Shown: one piece after another, positions 30,957-39,929 of the stretch
Layout of the letters: every line of letters begins with the position of its first letter
Position numbering within the stretch: the first letter of the stretch is position 1
DNA from: Deltaproteobacteria bacterium
GTDB lineage: Bacteria > Myxococcota_A > Polyangia > Polyangiales > Houyiibacteriaceae
DNA: 64,000 nt
Assembly: GCA_017644045.1 (NCBI GenBank)
Contig: JAEPMI010000003.1
Location: forward strand, 310,001-374,000
Direction: 5' to 3'
Notes under the pieces: model-generated
Told to the model about the DNA's origin: nothing
Database searches by the model: none
The model's input: the letters and a program-made list of their open reading frames with translations, nothing else
Translations under genes and position numbers: made by a program

Positions 30957-33721
30957 GCGTCCGCGGAGGCGCTACTGCCCTTCTTGGCGGCCTTCTTCTT
31001 GGTCGACTTCTTGGCGGCCTTCTTGGTCGACTTCTTCTTGGTGGCCTTCTTGGTCGACTTCTTCTTGGCGGCCTTCTTGGTCGACTTCTTCTTGGTCGAC
31101 TTCTTGGCGGCCTTCTTGGTCGTCTTCTTCTTGGTCCGACGCTTCTTGGTCGGCTTCTTCTCGCGGCGGAGCTGGAGCAGCTCCTGCGCCCGCTCCGGCG
31201 TGATCGTCTTCGGATCGTCCGCCTTGCGGAGCGAGGCGTTGGTCTCGCCGTCGGTGACGTACGGGCCCCAGCGGCCTTCCTTCAGCACGATCGGCTGCTC
31301 GCTCACCGGGTCGTTGCCCAGCTCGCGCAGTGGGGGCGAGGCCTTCGCTCGGCGGCCACGCTTCGGCTGGGCGAAGAGCTTCATCGCCTCGTCGACGGTG
31401 ACCGTGAAGATCTGGTCCTCGGTCTCGAGGCTCCGGTTGTCCTTGCCCTTGATGATGTACGGGCCGTAGCGACCGTTGGTCGCGAAGATCATCTCGCCTT
31501 CGGGCTCGGGCGCGGGGCCGACTTCGCGCGGGAGCCCGAGGACCTTGAGCCCGTCGGCGAGCTGCATCGTCTCCGGGTCCATCGACTTGAGGATCGACGC
31601 GGTCTTGGGCTTCTCCTTGCTGCCCTTCTCGATCTCGCCGAGCTGCACGTAGTGGCCGTAGCGGCCCGCGCGGAGGATGACCGGCAGGCCGGTCTCCGGG
31701 TCCTTGCCGAGCTCGCGGTCGCCGCTCGGTTGGTCGAGGAGCTCGAGCGCCTTCTCGAGGTTCAGCTCGTCCGGCGCCATGTCGTCGGGGACGCTCGCCG
31801 TGCGCTCGCCGTGCTGCAGGTAGGGGCCGTACTGGCCCATCTTCACGACGATCGTCTCGCCGTCCTTCTCGCCGATCTCCATCGTCTCGAGGCGACGGAT
31901 CTCGTCGAGGTCGATCTCGCCGCCGAGCTTGCGCTTCACGAGCTCGTCGAGGCCCTCGTGGTCGCCCTGGCCGAAGAAGAAGCGCTCGAGGTAGGCGCTG
32001 CGCCCGGCCTCGCCGCTGGCGATCTGGTCGAGATCGTCTTCCATGCGGGCGGTGAAGTCGTAGTCCACCAGGTGGTTGAAGTGGCCCTCGAGGAGCCGGG
32101 TCACCTGGAACGCCTTGAAGGTCGGGACCAGCGCGGTGCCCTTCTTCCAGACGTAGCCGCGCTCCTGGATCACGCCGATGATCGCGGCGTAGGTCGAGGG
32201 ACGGCCGATGCCGCGCTCCTCGAGCCACTTCACCAGCGAGGCCTCCGTGAAGCGCGCCGGCGGCTGCGTCTCGTGGCCCTTCGGCTCGAAGCTGAGCGCG
32301 GTGAGCTGCTCGCCCTTCTTCAGCGGCGGGAGGTAGGTCTCGCGGTTCGCCAGCTCGGCGGCCGGGTCGTCGCTGCCCTCGACGTACGCCTTGAGGAAGC
32401 CGGGGAAGGTGATCGCGTTGCCGCGGGCCGAGAGCACGGCGTGGGTGCCGTCCGCGCTCTTGCCGCCGATGCGGACGGTGAGCGTCTTGCCGCGGGCGTC
32501 TTCCATCTGGGAGGCGACGGTCCGCTTCCAGATCAGCTCGTAGATCTTCGCCTCGTCCGGACCGACCTCGCGGGCGACCTCGTCGGGCGTGCGCCACTCG
32601 TCGCCCGCCGGGCGGATGGCCTCGTGAGCCTCCTGGGCGTTCTTGACCTTGCGCTTGTAGATGCGCGGCTTCGCGGGCAGGTCGGCCTTGTCGTAGAGGT
32701 CGAGGATCTGCTTGCGGGCGGCCTGGATCGCCGTGTCGGACAGGGTCGTGCTGTCCGTACGCATGTAGGTGATGTAGCCGTTCTCGTAGAGCCGCTGGGC
32801 GCCGCGCATCGTGCGCTGCGAGCTGAAGCGGAGCTTGCGGCCCGCCTCCTGCTGGAGGGTCGAGGTCATGAAGGGCGCGGCCGGACGGCGGCGGTAGTCC
32901 TTCTCCTCGAGGTCCTCGACCGAGAAGGGTCGGCCCTCGAGGGCCTTCGCGAGCGCGTTGGCCGCCTTCTCGTCCAGGTGCGCGACGTCGCGCTTCATCT
33001 GGCCGCGGTCGTCGAAGTCGCGACCGGTGGCGACGCGCTTGCCGTCGACCTCGAGGAGCGTCGCGGAGACGCTGGCCTTCTCGGCGTTCTCGAAGAGACC
33101 CTCGAGGTCCCAGTAGGCCGACTTCACGAAGGCGATGCGCTCGCGCTCGCGCTCGACCACCGCGCGGGTGGCGACCGACTGGACTCGGCCGGCGGAGCGG
33201 CCACGGCCGCGCTGACGCACGACCTTGGACATGGCGAAGCCGTAGAGGCGGTCCAGGATGCGGCGGGCCTCCTGGGCGTCGACCAGGCTCTGGTCGATGT
33301 CGCGCGGGTTCTGGACGGCTTCCTTGATCGCCTTGGGAGTGATCTCGTGGAAGACCATCCGGCGGACCGGGACCTTCGGCTTCAGCACCTCGACGAGGTG
33401 CCAGGCGATGCTCTCTCCCTCGCGGTCCTCATCGGTGGCGAGCAGGAGCTGGTCGGCCTGTTTGAGCTCCTTGCGGAGCTTGGTGATGTGCGACTTGCGG
33501 TCGCTGGTGACCAGATAGAACGGCTCGAAGTCCTTCTCGACGTCGACCGCGTACTCCTTGATGTAGTCGTTCCGCGTCTTGACCTCCTTCTCGAGGTCGG
33601 CGGGACGAGCGAGATCGCGGATGTGGCCGATCGAGGATTCGACCACGTAGCCCTCCCCCAGATACTTCTGGATGGTGGTGGCCTTGGCAGGGGACTCGAC
33701 GATGACGAGAGAGCGGGTCAC
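30953..33721 (-). CDS. topA: DNA topoisomerase I
   Basis: A 922-residue type IA topoisomerase that relaxes negative supercoils. It opens with the TOPRIM domain (SLVIVESPAKATTIQKYLG, then LLATDEDREGESIAWHL), has the core arch and the catalytic Tyr near residue 319 in YITYMRTDSTTLSD. After residue ~600 it lacks Cys4 zinc fingers and instead carries about four Topo_C-type repeats (NGRYGPYIIKG, AGRYGHYVQLG, EGRWGPYVTDG, MGQYGPYLQHG), as in actinobacterial enzymes. It ends in a Lys/Ala/Ser/Thr-rich tail of about 60 residues (KKSTKKKSTKKAAKK type), histone-like and probably DNA-binding. It overlaps the metal transporter by 4 nt. Confidence 0.97.
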   Translation of the reverse strand: MTRSLVIVESPAKATTIQKYLGEGYVVESSIGHIRDLARPADLEKEVKTRNDYIKEYAVDVEKDFEPFYLVTSDRKSHITKLRKELKQADQLLLATDEDREGESIAWHLVEVLKPKVPVRRMVFHEITPKAIKEAVQNPRDIDQSLVDAQEARRILDRLYGFAMSKVVRQRGRGRSAGRVQSVATRAVVERERERIAFVKSAYWDLEGLFENAEKASVSATLLEVDGKRVATGRDFDDRGQMKRDVAHLDEKAANALAKALEGRPFSVEDLEEKDYRRRPAAPFMTSTLQQEAGRKLRFSSQRTMRGAQRLYENGYITYMRTDSTTLSDTAIQAARKQILDLYDKADLPAKPRIYKRKVKNAQEAHEAIRPAGDEWRTPDEVAREVGPDEAKIYELIWKRTVASQMEDARGKTLTVRIGGKSADGTHAVLSARGNAITFPGFLKAYVEGSDDPAAELANRETYLPPLKKGEQLTALSFEPKGHETQPPARFTEASLVKWLEERGIGRPSTYAAIIGVIQERGYVWKKGTALVPTFKAFQVTRLLEGHFNHLVDYDFTARMEDDLDQIASGEAGRSAYLERFFFGQGDHEGLDELVKRKLGGEIDLDEIRRLETMEIGEKDGETIVVKMGQYGPYLQHGERTASVPDDMAPDELNLEKALELLDQPSGDRELGKDPETGLPVILRAGRYGHYVQLGEIEKGSKEKPKTASILKSMDPETMQLADGLKVLGLPREVGPAPEPEGEMIFATNGRYGPYIIKGKDNRSLETEDQIFTVTVDEAMKLFAQPKRGRRAKASPPLRELGNDPVSEQPIVLKEGRWGPYVTDGETNASLRKADDPKTITPERAQELLQLRREKKPTKKRRTKKKTTKKAAKKSTKKKSTKKAAKKKSTKKATKKKSTKKAAKKSTKKKAAKKGSSASADA
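30975..31150 (-). repeat. tandem repeats coding the Lys-rich topA tail
   Basis: The 3' end of topA consists of short tandem, imperfect units built from ttcttggtcgacttc and ttcttggcggcc (plus-strand reading), coding KKSTKKKSTKKAAKK-type units. Copy number here could vary between strains by slippage or recombination. Codon use inside is very uniform (aag for Lys), unlike the drifted units of the Gly-His tail next to it. Confidence 0.8.
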
Positions 33722-33778
33722 GGGGATGCCTTAAGCGGGTTTTGGTGGTCCTTGTCAAACGGGACGTCGCAAGGGCCC

Positions 33779-33817
33779 GAAAACAGAGCCGCCCCGCCGC
33801 GCGAGCGCGACGGGGCG
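33779..33817 (-). terminator. intrinsic terminator for the zinc-ribbon gene
   Basis: cgccccg (33790-33796) pairs with cggggcg (33811-33817) around a GC-rich loop that can pair further (gcgcg/cgcgc). On the minus strand the stem is followed by gctctgtttt, a fair T-rich tail. It lies 30 nt downstream of the stop at 33848 and before the topA start, the right place to end the upstream transcript. Confidence 0.6.
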
Positions 33818-33847
33818 AGTTTCACACCTCGGAGGAAGGTTCCAGAG

Positions 33848-34138
33848 TCAGAGCGTGGCGGACTCTTCCGAGGCCGGCAGGTCGTTGTAGATGCCGGCCG
33901 CTTCGTCGGCGAGGCGCTTCTCTTCGTGGGCCTTGGCGCACGTCGGGCAGGCCGCGGCTTCCTTGGCGATCTCGAAGCCGGCGCCGCCGGGATCGTCGAA
34001 CTGCTTCCACTTGCGGCCGACGCGGAGACGGTTGGCCTTGGGGCGGCTCGGGTACTCCGTCGGGCGGGACTCGATGGTCACGTTCACGCGACGGGTGCGG
34101 GGGGGCTGGACGACGTTACAGAGCTGGCAGCGGTACAT
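33848..34138 (-). CDS. small zinc-ribbon-like protein
   Basis: A 96-residue basic protein. It starts MYRCQLCNVVQPP, giving a CxxC pair at residues 4 and 7, and has a second pair in AACPTCAKAHEEKRL; together they could hold one zinc ion. The middle is basic (RPTEYPSRPKANRLRVGRKW). The layout suggests a nucleic-acid-binding or ribosome-associated zinc ribbon. It is followed by a terminator and then topA, and is divergent from the Gly-rich lipoprotein gene. The family name is not known to me. Confidence 0.78.
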   Translation of the reverse strand: MYRCQLCNVVQPPRTRRVNVTIESRPTEYPSRPKANRLRVGRKWKQFDDPGGAGFEIAKEAAACPTCAKAHEEKRLADEAAGIYNDLPASEESATL

Positions 34139-34267
34139 TTTCGGTGTCTTTTCGGAGTTCTGGTGGGCTTTGACGCCCGATCCTCTGAGGTGAGCGAAGG
34201 CAGATAACGCACGAATTGGCTGGGCGCAACACGTGCCTTTCCTTCACCTGCGCGGCACCATGTGCCG

Positions 34268-36118
34268 ATGATGCGTTGGATTGGCTTGATGATCGCCCTG
34301 TCTGCCCTGGGCTGCGCCAAGGGCGGAAGTGGTGACGGGACGGGCACCGTGGACGCCTCCGTCGGGGATGGCGGGCCCAGCGACCAGGGAACGGTCGAGC
34401 CCGATCTCGGTCCGGGGTGTACCGGGGGCGACTGCTGCGCCACCGCGGCGGACTGCAACGACGGGGTCGGCTGCACCCGGGACGAGTGTATGGTCGCCAG
34501 CGGCGAGTGCGTGAACACGCCGGTGGACGAGGACTGTCCCGATGGAACGATGTGCGTCGCCGGAATGGGGTGTCGCCTCGACACGGCGTGCGAGTTCGAC
34601 ACCGACTGCCCCGAGCCGCCGCCGGAGAACAACCAGCTCACCCGCTGCGCGGACACGATGTGCGAGCTCCTCTGCCAGGACGGCTTCGTCGACTTCGACG
34701 ACGACGGGAGCAACGGCTGCGAGTGCGATTCGAGCGGCGACGATCGTCCGGACCTGATGTTCGAGGACACGAACTGCGACGGCATCGATGGCGACGAGGC
34801 GACGGCGATCTTCGTCGACGGAGCCAGCGGCTCGGACTCGAACCCCGGCACGCGGGCGATGCCGAAGGCCACCATCCAGGCGGGGATCGACACCGCGGCC
34901 GGCATGGGGTTCGACGTCTACGTCTCCCAGGGGACCTACGACGAGACGCTGAGCCTCTCCTCCGGCGTCGGGGTCTACGGCGGCTACCAGGCGTCGATGG
35001 GCTGGGCGCGTGCCACGACCGCCGTGGTCGACATCTCCGGCGGGAGCACCGCCGTGGCCGGTGACTCGGTCGATGGGGTCACCCTTCAGCTCCTCTCCAT
35101 CCGCTCGGCCAACGGGTCGGCGCCGGGTGAGAGCTCCGTGGCGCTGCGCTTCGCCTCGAGCTCGAGCATCACCCTCGAGGGGCTCAGCCTGGAAGCGGGG
35201 GCGGGCGCGAGCGGCACGATGGGCGCCACCGGCGTCACCGGCGCCTCGGTCTTCGGCACCGGCGGCACCGGCCAGCCCGGCTGCGAAGAGTCGGGGGGCC
35301 TCTGCAGCGGCTGCTCCCAGCCGCAGGGCGGGGCGGGCGGGATCAGCCCCTGCGGTCGCACCGGCGGGCGTGGCGGCAACGCGGGGCGAAGCAGCAACGG
35401 CGGATCGGCCGGCGATCCCGGCGTCGGAGGCACCCCGGGTGGCCCGGGTGGTCCCTCTCGTGGCGACGGCACGGTCGGGGCCGACGGTGCTGACGGCGGC
35501 GACGGCACCGATGGCGGTGCGGGAGCCAGCTTCGGCATGCTCGGCGCCACCGGCTACGTCGGCGCAGCAGGCGGTGATGGGACCAACGGGGTCCATGGCA
35601 ACGGCGGCGGTGGCGGTGGCGGCGGCGGCGGCGGCACCACCAACTGCGACAGCTACGGTTCGAGTGGCGGTGGTGGCGGCGGCGGCGGTTGCGCGGGCAC
35701 GGCGGCCACCGGCGGTGGCGGAGGCGGCGCGTCCATCGCCCTGCTCCTGTGGAGCACGGACGTCGCCATCACCGACACCGAGCTCTCGACCGGAACCGGC
35801 GGTCGTGGCGGTCGTGGCGGCGACGGCGGCCCTGGTGGCAACGGTGGGGCGCCGGGGAACGGCGGCCCCTACGGAGGCAGCGGCGAGCAGGACGACGGCG
35901 GCGACGGCGCCCGCGGTGGCCCAGGCGGTGACGGCGGCCGTGGCGGTCACGGCGGTGGCGGGGGCGGCGGCCCGACCGTGGGCATCGCCTGTGGCGGGGG
36001 TTCCGCCCTCACCAGCAACGCCCGGAACAACTTCTCCCTCGGCGCCGCGGGCGACGGTGGTGCGTCGTCCGGCCAGGTCGGCCTCCGCGGGGTGCAGGTC
36101 AACCGCCAGGGCTGCTGA
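34268..36118 (+). CDS. Gly-rich surface lipoprotein with beta-helix domain
   Basis: A 616-residue lipoprotein (MMRWIGLMIALSALGC, Cys16). After a Gly/Asp linker there is a Cys-rich region (CTGGDCCATAADCNDGVGC and similar units) of about 150 residues. Next is a DUF1565-like start of a right-handed parallel beta-helix (AIFVDGASGSDSNPGTRAMP, KATIQAGIDTA, DVYVSQGTYDETLSLSSGVG). From about residue 320 on the chain is a very long Gly-rich stretch (GGRGGNAGRS, GGDGTDGG, a run of 13 Gly residues broken by a Thr pair) resembling PE_PGRS or collagen-like sequence. It probably forms an extended surface layer or fibre. GTG 34262 and ATG 34271 are other possible starts. The stop lies 6 nt from the convergent MopE-like gene. 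Confidence 0.82.
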   Translation: MMRWIGLMIALSALGCAKGGSGDGTGTVDASVGDGGPSDQGTVEPDLGPGCTGGDCCATAADCNDGVGCTRDECMVASGECVNTPVDEDCPDGTMCVAGMGCRLDTACEFDTDCPEPPPENNQLTRCADTMCELLCQDGFVDFDDDGSNGCECDSSGDDRPDLMFEDTNCDGIDGDEATAIFVDGASGSDSNPGTRAMPKATIQAGIDTAAGMGFDVYVSQGTYDETLSLSSGVGVYGGYQASMGWARATTAVVDISGGSTAVAGDSVDGVTLQLLSIRSANGSAPGESSVALRFASSSSITLEGLSLEAGAGASGTMGATGVTGASVFGTGGTGQPGCEESGGLCSGCSQPQGGAGGISPCGRTGGRGGNAGRSSNGGSAGDPGVGGTPGGPGGPSRGDGTVGADGADGGDGTDGGAGASFGMLGATGYVGAAGGDGTNGVHGNGGGGGGGGGGGTTNCDSYGSSGGGGGGGGCAGTAATGGGGGGASIALLLWSTDVAITDTELSTGTGGRGGRGGDGGPGGNGGAPGNGGPYGGSGEQDDGGDGARGGPGGDGGRGGHGGGGGGGPTVGIACGGGSALTSNARNNFSLGAAGDGGASSGQVGLRGVQVNRQGC

Positions 36119-36124
36119 GGCGGC

Positions 36125-38959
36125 TCAGTAGCGCGGAACGGCCAGCACCCGGAGCTGCTGGACCTCGAGCGAGGAGCCGCTCTTTCGGAGCCGGACGGCG
36201 GCGATCAGACGGTCTCCGGAGAGGCTCAGGGTGTGGGCCGCCCGTCCCGGCAGGATGGTGACCTCCTGCCACCGACCGCCGTCCACCAGGACCTCCACGA
36301 CGGCCTCCCGGACCGTCTCGGTCCTCGGCCCTCGGATCTCGAGGCCCTCGACCAGCAGGGGGCGCCGAAGCACCACGAGCAGCTCCTGGTCCGGGTCGCT
36401 GGCCGCGGCGGCGGAATCGCCGTTCCACCCGTCGAACGCGCGCTCCGCTTCGAAGCCGGTGCCGGCCGCCGGACGGATCGACACCGAGGCGGGGCGCGTG
36501 GCGAGCGCGTAGTCCATCGGCAGCGGGCCGGCCGGTCCCCAGTAGCCGAAGGGCTGGAGCTCCGCGAAGCCCACGCCGTTCTCGCTCGGGTAGCCGATGG
36601 TGCACGTGCTCGTGAAGGTGAGGTGCCCGCCGACCTTGGTGACGTCGACCACCCGGGCGGAGGTGCCCCCGGCGCTCATCGACTCGACGAACTCGTAGCC
36701 GATGTCGCCGACAGGCGCGCCGATGGGCGCGCCCCCCTCGTCGGTGAGTGTCACGACCGACCCGGCCGGGCGGTACATGCAGCCCCCGTAGGTGTCACCG
36801 CAGAGCTGGCGGTTCGGGCACGCGTGGTGGCCGCAGCAGAAGAAGCCGCTCGGGTAGTTCATCCGCTTGAGGAAGTGGAGCGACTCGATGGAGACCTCGT
36901 CGTCGAAGCGCAGCTGCAGGAACGCGAAGGGGTTGATCGAGCTGGAAAAGGTCGACGGGTCGCCGTCGACCGCCATGCCCGGCAGCACGTTGAGGCTCGC
37001 CAGACCGGAGGGCGGCCCCGAGAAGTCCACGCGCGCGACCGTGGACAGGTCGCGCAGCGGTTCGCTCCCGCGGCCGGGCGTGTCCGCCCAGACCCGAACC
37101 TCGCTCATCTCGAGCGATGCCTCGGGCGCCCCGGGCGGGGGCGTCGAGGCCAGGGCGGAGACGACCTTCACGCCGGTGACGTTGGCGATCGGCGCGCTCG
37201 GGCGAAGGACCTCGATGGGCGAGCCGCCGGTCGGGAGCGTCCAGCGCGGGCTCGCATCGAGGGTGCCGCCGATCGCCAGGAACACCTCCGCGGCGTCGAG
37301 GCGGTCCGCGTTCGGTCCGCGGTGGATCTGGATCGACCGCACGCGTTGACCCCGACCGAGGTCGAGCCACCACCAGGCGCTGTTGCGCCCGACCATCGGC
37401 GCCTCGTCCTGGTTGCCCGTCCCGTAGGGCGCCACCTGGCCTTCGAGGCTGAGGGTCCCGCTCCGCGCGAAGGGCTTGGTCGCCGCCGCGGTGTCGCCCC
37501 GGCCGTCGACTGCGCGGAAGGCGCTCGTGTCGAAGGGGATGCCATTGCTCTCGTTGGCCAGGATGCTGCTCTGGCGTGCGGCGCCGTGGAGGGCGACGTT
37601 GGTGATCGGCGCCTCGCGCTCGCCCCAGGCCTCGACCTCCGCCAGCCCGAGCAGCTGGCTGCCGGTCGTCTTCCGCACCTCGATGCTCGAGCCGTAGATC
37701 GGCGGGTCGAAGACGACCGCGTGCTCCGTCGCGCCATCGGGGTAGGTGTCGACCACCACGCCGTCGACGAGGATCTCCGCGCCGTTCAGCCCCTCCGCCT
37801 CGTCCCCGCGCACGGGATAGACCTCGATGCGGTCGATCCGCTTCGCCCCGCGAAGGGACCAGTCGGCGACCCAGCGCTGACCCGCGTCGACGACCGCGGA
37901 GTAGGCCACGGGCGCCTTGGTGTCGTCGCCGCAGCGCTGACCGTCGGCGGCGAACGCGGACAGGCAGGGGCCGTCGCAGGTGGCGACCATCCCGTCGTCG
38001 CGGTGCGAGTCGATGAAGAGGCGCGCGTCGCGGACGTGGTTGACCTCCGTCGCGCGGCCCTCGGGGGCTTCCGGATAGGCGGGGACGACGTCGCAGGTGT
38101 CGGTGCAGGTGGTGCCGACGAAGCCGGTGCTGCACTCGCAGAGGAACATCGTCTCTCCGCGGGTCCGACACAGCCCGTCGTTCGCGCAGGGGTTCGGATC
38201 GCAGGGGGAGCACTCCGGCAGGTCTTCGTCGATGGTCCCGTCGCAGTCGTCGTCGAGGTCGTTGCACTGCTCGATCGCGGCGGGGTTCACGGTCGACCGG
38301 GTGTCGTCGCAGTCGAAGGGGCGGATCGAGTGATCGGGGATCGGCGTGCACGAGGTCACCGGGGTGCGGTCCGGGTCACCGAAGAGGTCCATGTCGGTGT
38401 CCGGGTACCAATCGACCTCGTTGGGGTCCTCGTCGACGTCTCCATCGCAGTCGTTGTCCTTGCTGTCGCAGATCTCGATCTGGCCGCTCAGCACGGTGAT
38501 GTCGTTGTCGTTGCAGTCGCCGCCGCATCCGCTCGGGTTGCAGCAGAGCGAGGAGATCTCGCCGTCCCCGTCGCGGTCGCCGTCGCTGCCGAAGGTGGTC
38601 GGGTCGCAGTCCTCGTCGTGGAAGTCGCGACCGCCACACACCTCGATGTTGCCCGGGTAGCGGTCCGGGTCGTCGTCGTCGCAGTCGTCGCCCCCGCATG
38701 CGATGTCCTCGTGTCCGTCGCGGTCGTTGTCCGGGCAGTCCGTGGCGCAGCTGTCCGTGGTCTCCTCGCATTCGAGGCAGGGCGGGTCTCCCGGCATGCA
38801 CACGCCGGCGCTGCAGCTCTCGGGGCCGTTGCAGAAGATGCCGTCGTCGCACTCGCTGTCGGCGGTGCAGCCGTCGCCCCCGTCCGGCATCGGCATCGCG
38901 TCGTCTCCGCACGCGACCAAGAACAGGCATGCCATGAGAACGGAAAAGCGCAGTCGCAT
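36125..38959 (-). CDS. MopE-type metal-binding lipoprotein with EGF and discoidin-like domains
   Basis: A 944-residue lipoprotein (MRLRFSVLMACLFLVAC, Cys17). Residues about 20-260 hold repeated Asp/Cys units of the MopE kind (CGGDDCDDDDPDRYPGNIEV, DCDGDVDEDPNEV, QCNDLDDDCDGTIDEDL), known to bind Ca2+/Cu. An EGF-like module follows (CSPCDPNPCANDGLC to CSTGFVGTTC). The rest is beta-rich with two or three F5/8 type C (discoidin)-like domains (AWWWLDLGRGQRVRSIQIHR; RIDRIEVYPVRGDE; LEMSEVRVWAD), which in other proteins bind carbohydrate or lipid. It is the last of three genes read in the same direction (41261 to 36125) with gaps of 38 and 47 nt. Probable role: surface adhesion or metal capture. 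Confidence 0.86.
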   Translation of the reverse strand: MRLRFSVLMACLFLVACGDDAMPMPDGGDGCTADSECDDGIFCNGPESCSAGVCMPGDPPCLECEETTDSCATDCPDNDRDGHEDIACGGDDCDDDDPDRYPGNIEVCGGRDFHDEDCDPTTFGSDGDRDGDGEISSLCCNPSGCGGDCNDNDITVLSGQIEICDSKDNDCDGDVDEDPNEVDWYPDTDMDLFGDPDRTPVTSCTPIPDHSIRPFDCDDTRSTVNPAAIEQCNDLDDDCDGTIDEDLPECSPCDPNPCANDGLCRTRGETMFLCECSTGFVGTTCTDTCDVVPAYPEAPEGRATEVNHVRDARLFIDSHRDDGMVATCDGPCLSAFAADGQRCGDDTKAPVAYSAVVDAGQRWVADWSLRGAKRIDRIEVYPVRGDEAEGLNGAEILVDGVVVDTYPDGATEHAVVFDPPIYGSSIEVRKTTGSQLLGLAEVEAWGEREAPITNVALHGAARQSSILANESNGIPFDTSAFRAVDGRGDTAAATKPFARSGTLSLEGQVAPYGTGNQDEAPMVGRNSAWWWLDLGRGQRVRSIQIHRGPNADRLDAAEVFLAIGGTLDASPRWTLPTGGSPIEVLRPSAPIANVTGVKVVSALASTPPPGAPEASLEMSEVRVWADTPGRGSEPLRDLSTVARVDFSGPPSGLASLNVLPGMAVDGDPSTFSSSINPFAFLQLRFDDEVSIESLHFLKRMNYPSGFFCCGHHACPNRQLCGDTYGGCMYRPAGSVVTLTDEGGAPIGAPVGDIGYEFVESMSAGGTSARVVDVTKVGGHLTFTSTCTIGYPSENGVGFAELQPFGYWGPAGPLPMDYALATRPASVSIRPAAGTGFEAERAFDGWNGDSAAAASDPDQELLVVLRRPLLVEGLEIRGPRTETVREAVVEVLVDGGRWQEVTILPGRAAHTLSLSGDRLIAAVRLRKSGSSLEVQQLRVLAVPRY

Positions 38960-39006
38960 GGCGTGAAGGTACCGAGTCTCCGGCCGATCCGAAACGGCCG
39001 GGCCTT

Positions 39007-39891
39007 TCACCTCTCGTGGCAGGTCGCGCAGGCCCGGTCGCCGGTGGCGAAGAAGATGTCCTCCGGGTCGTTTGCGGGGTCGTCGTCCGTGAAGGCCGCG
39101 GCCCGCGCGTCGGCGCCGGCCGCCCACTCCTCGAACTGCTCCCGGTAGGGCCAGGTCTCGGTGTTCGGCATCTCCAGCGCTCGCGCGTAGCTCTGCCGGC
39201 CGCCTTCGAGGTCGCCGAGCCGGATGCGCAGGTCGCCCACGGTCGCGTGGTAGCCCTGCGGTCCGTAGGGGAAGAGGGGCGCGGTGCGGCAGCTGTAGGT
39301 GGTGCCATCGCCGCAGTCGCCGGCGCCCTCGAGCGGGGCCAGCGTGCGCTGCGGTAGGCCGGTGGAGAGCGGCAGGTCCGCGAGCGAGACGGCGGCCAGG
39401 AAGCTGGTGAAGCCCGGGTCCGCGGCGCTCGCGTCGAGGAGCGCCTGGGTCGGGCCCTCCATGTCTTCGCCGCGGCTCTCGGCCGCCTGGTAGGCGAAGA
39501 AGGCGCGCCAGCCCTCGGCGCTCGGATCGGACGAGAGCTCCGCCGCCTCCTCGAAGGCGCGGGACGCCCGGATCGCGTAGGCGAGCTCGTCACGGTGCTC
39601 GAGGAAGCCGTGCAGGTTCGCGAGCCCGAACCAGAGGTGGGCGCGACCGCTCTCCGGGTTGCGGTCGATGGCGCCGGCGAGCTTCGAGAGGGCCTCGGGC
39701 CGCTGCTCCCAGTCGCCGTTCATCACCTCGGTGAAGCTCGCGACCGCTTCGTCGAGGCTCGCGTCGGTGGGTGGGACCCGCAGCCAGAGCCAGAAGCCGA
39801 GCGCGCCCAGCGCACCGAGGGCGACCGACGTCGCCAGCACACCGAGGAGCCAGCGTCGCCAGCGCCCGGGCTTCTTCTCCCTCTGACCCAC
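39007..39891 (-). CDS. membrane-anchored TPR-like protein with C-terminal haem motif
   Basis: A 294-residue protein, best started at GTG 39891 (no ATG fits). A basic N-terminus (GQREKKPGRWRRWLL) leads into one membrane helix (LLGVLATSVALGALGALGFWLW). The outer part has helical pairs resembling TPR repeats (ASFTEVMNGDWEQRPEALS, GRAHLWFGLANLHGFLEHR, GDLRIRLGDLEGGRQSYARA). The last eleven residues read GDRACATCHER, so a CxxCH haem-c motif lies at the extreme C-terminus. This would need periplasmic cytochrome c maturation. It follows the WD40-like gene by 38 nt and precedes the MopE-type lipoprotein. Start and haem loading are unproven. Confidence 0.7.
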   Translation of the reverse strand: MGQREKKPGRWRRWLLGVLATSVALGALGALGFWLWLRVPPTDASLDEAVASFTEVMNGDWEQRPEALSKLAGAIDRNPESGRAHLWFGLANLHGFLEHRDELAYAIRASRAFEEAAELSSDPSAEGWRAFFAYQAAESRGEDMEGPTQALLDASAADPGFTSFLAAVSLADLPLSTGLPQRTLAPLEGAGDCGDGTTYSCRTAPLFPYGPQGYHATVGDLRIRLGDLEGGRQSYARALEMPNTETWPYREQFEEWAAGADARAAAFTDDDPANDPEDIFFATGDRACATCHER

Positions 39892-39929
39892 CTGGGAGGT
39901 CTGTGTCCGGTTCCGACGGAGGACCAGAG

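Noticed and set aside
30975-31150. Tandem units at the topA 3' end as a CRISPR-like array
   Set aside because: Units are adjacent without unique spacers and code the Lys-rich tail in frame.
30905-34207. Long plus-strand open frame opposite topA
   Set aside because: The topA catalytic Tyr and TOPRIM motifs are clear on the minus strand; the plus frame has only repeated Leu/Val/Ala/Arg sequence.
35580-35720. ggcggt runs as a possible microsatellite or non-coding element
   Set aside because: They are in frame in the Gly-rich lipoprotein and explained by the coding sequence.
36233-39148. Long plus-strand open frame opposite the MopE lipoprotein
   Set aside because: The minus strand has signal peptide, EGF and Cys/Asp repeats. 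The plus frame is a shadow rich in Val/Ala/Arg.
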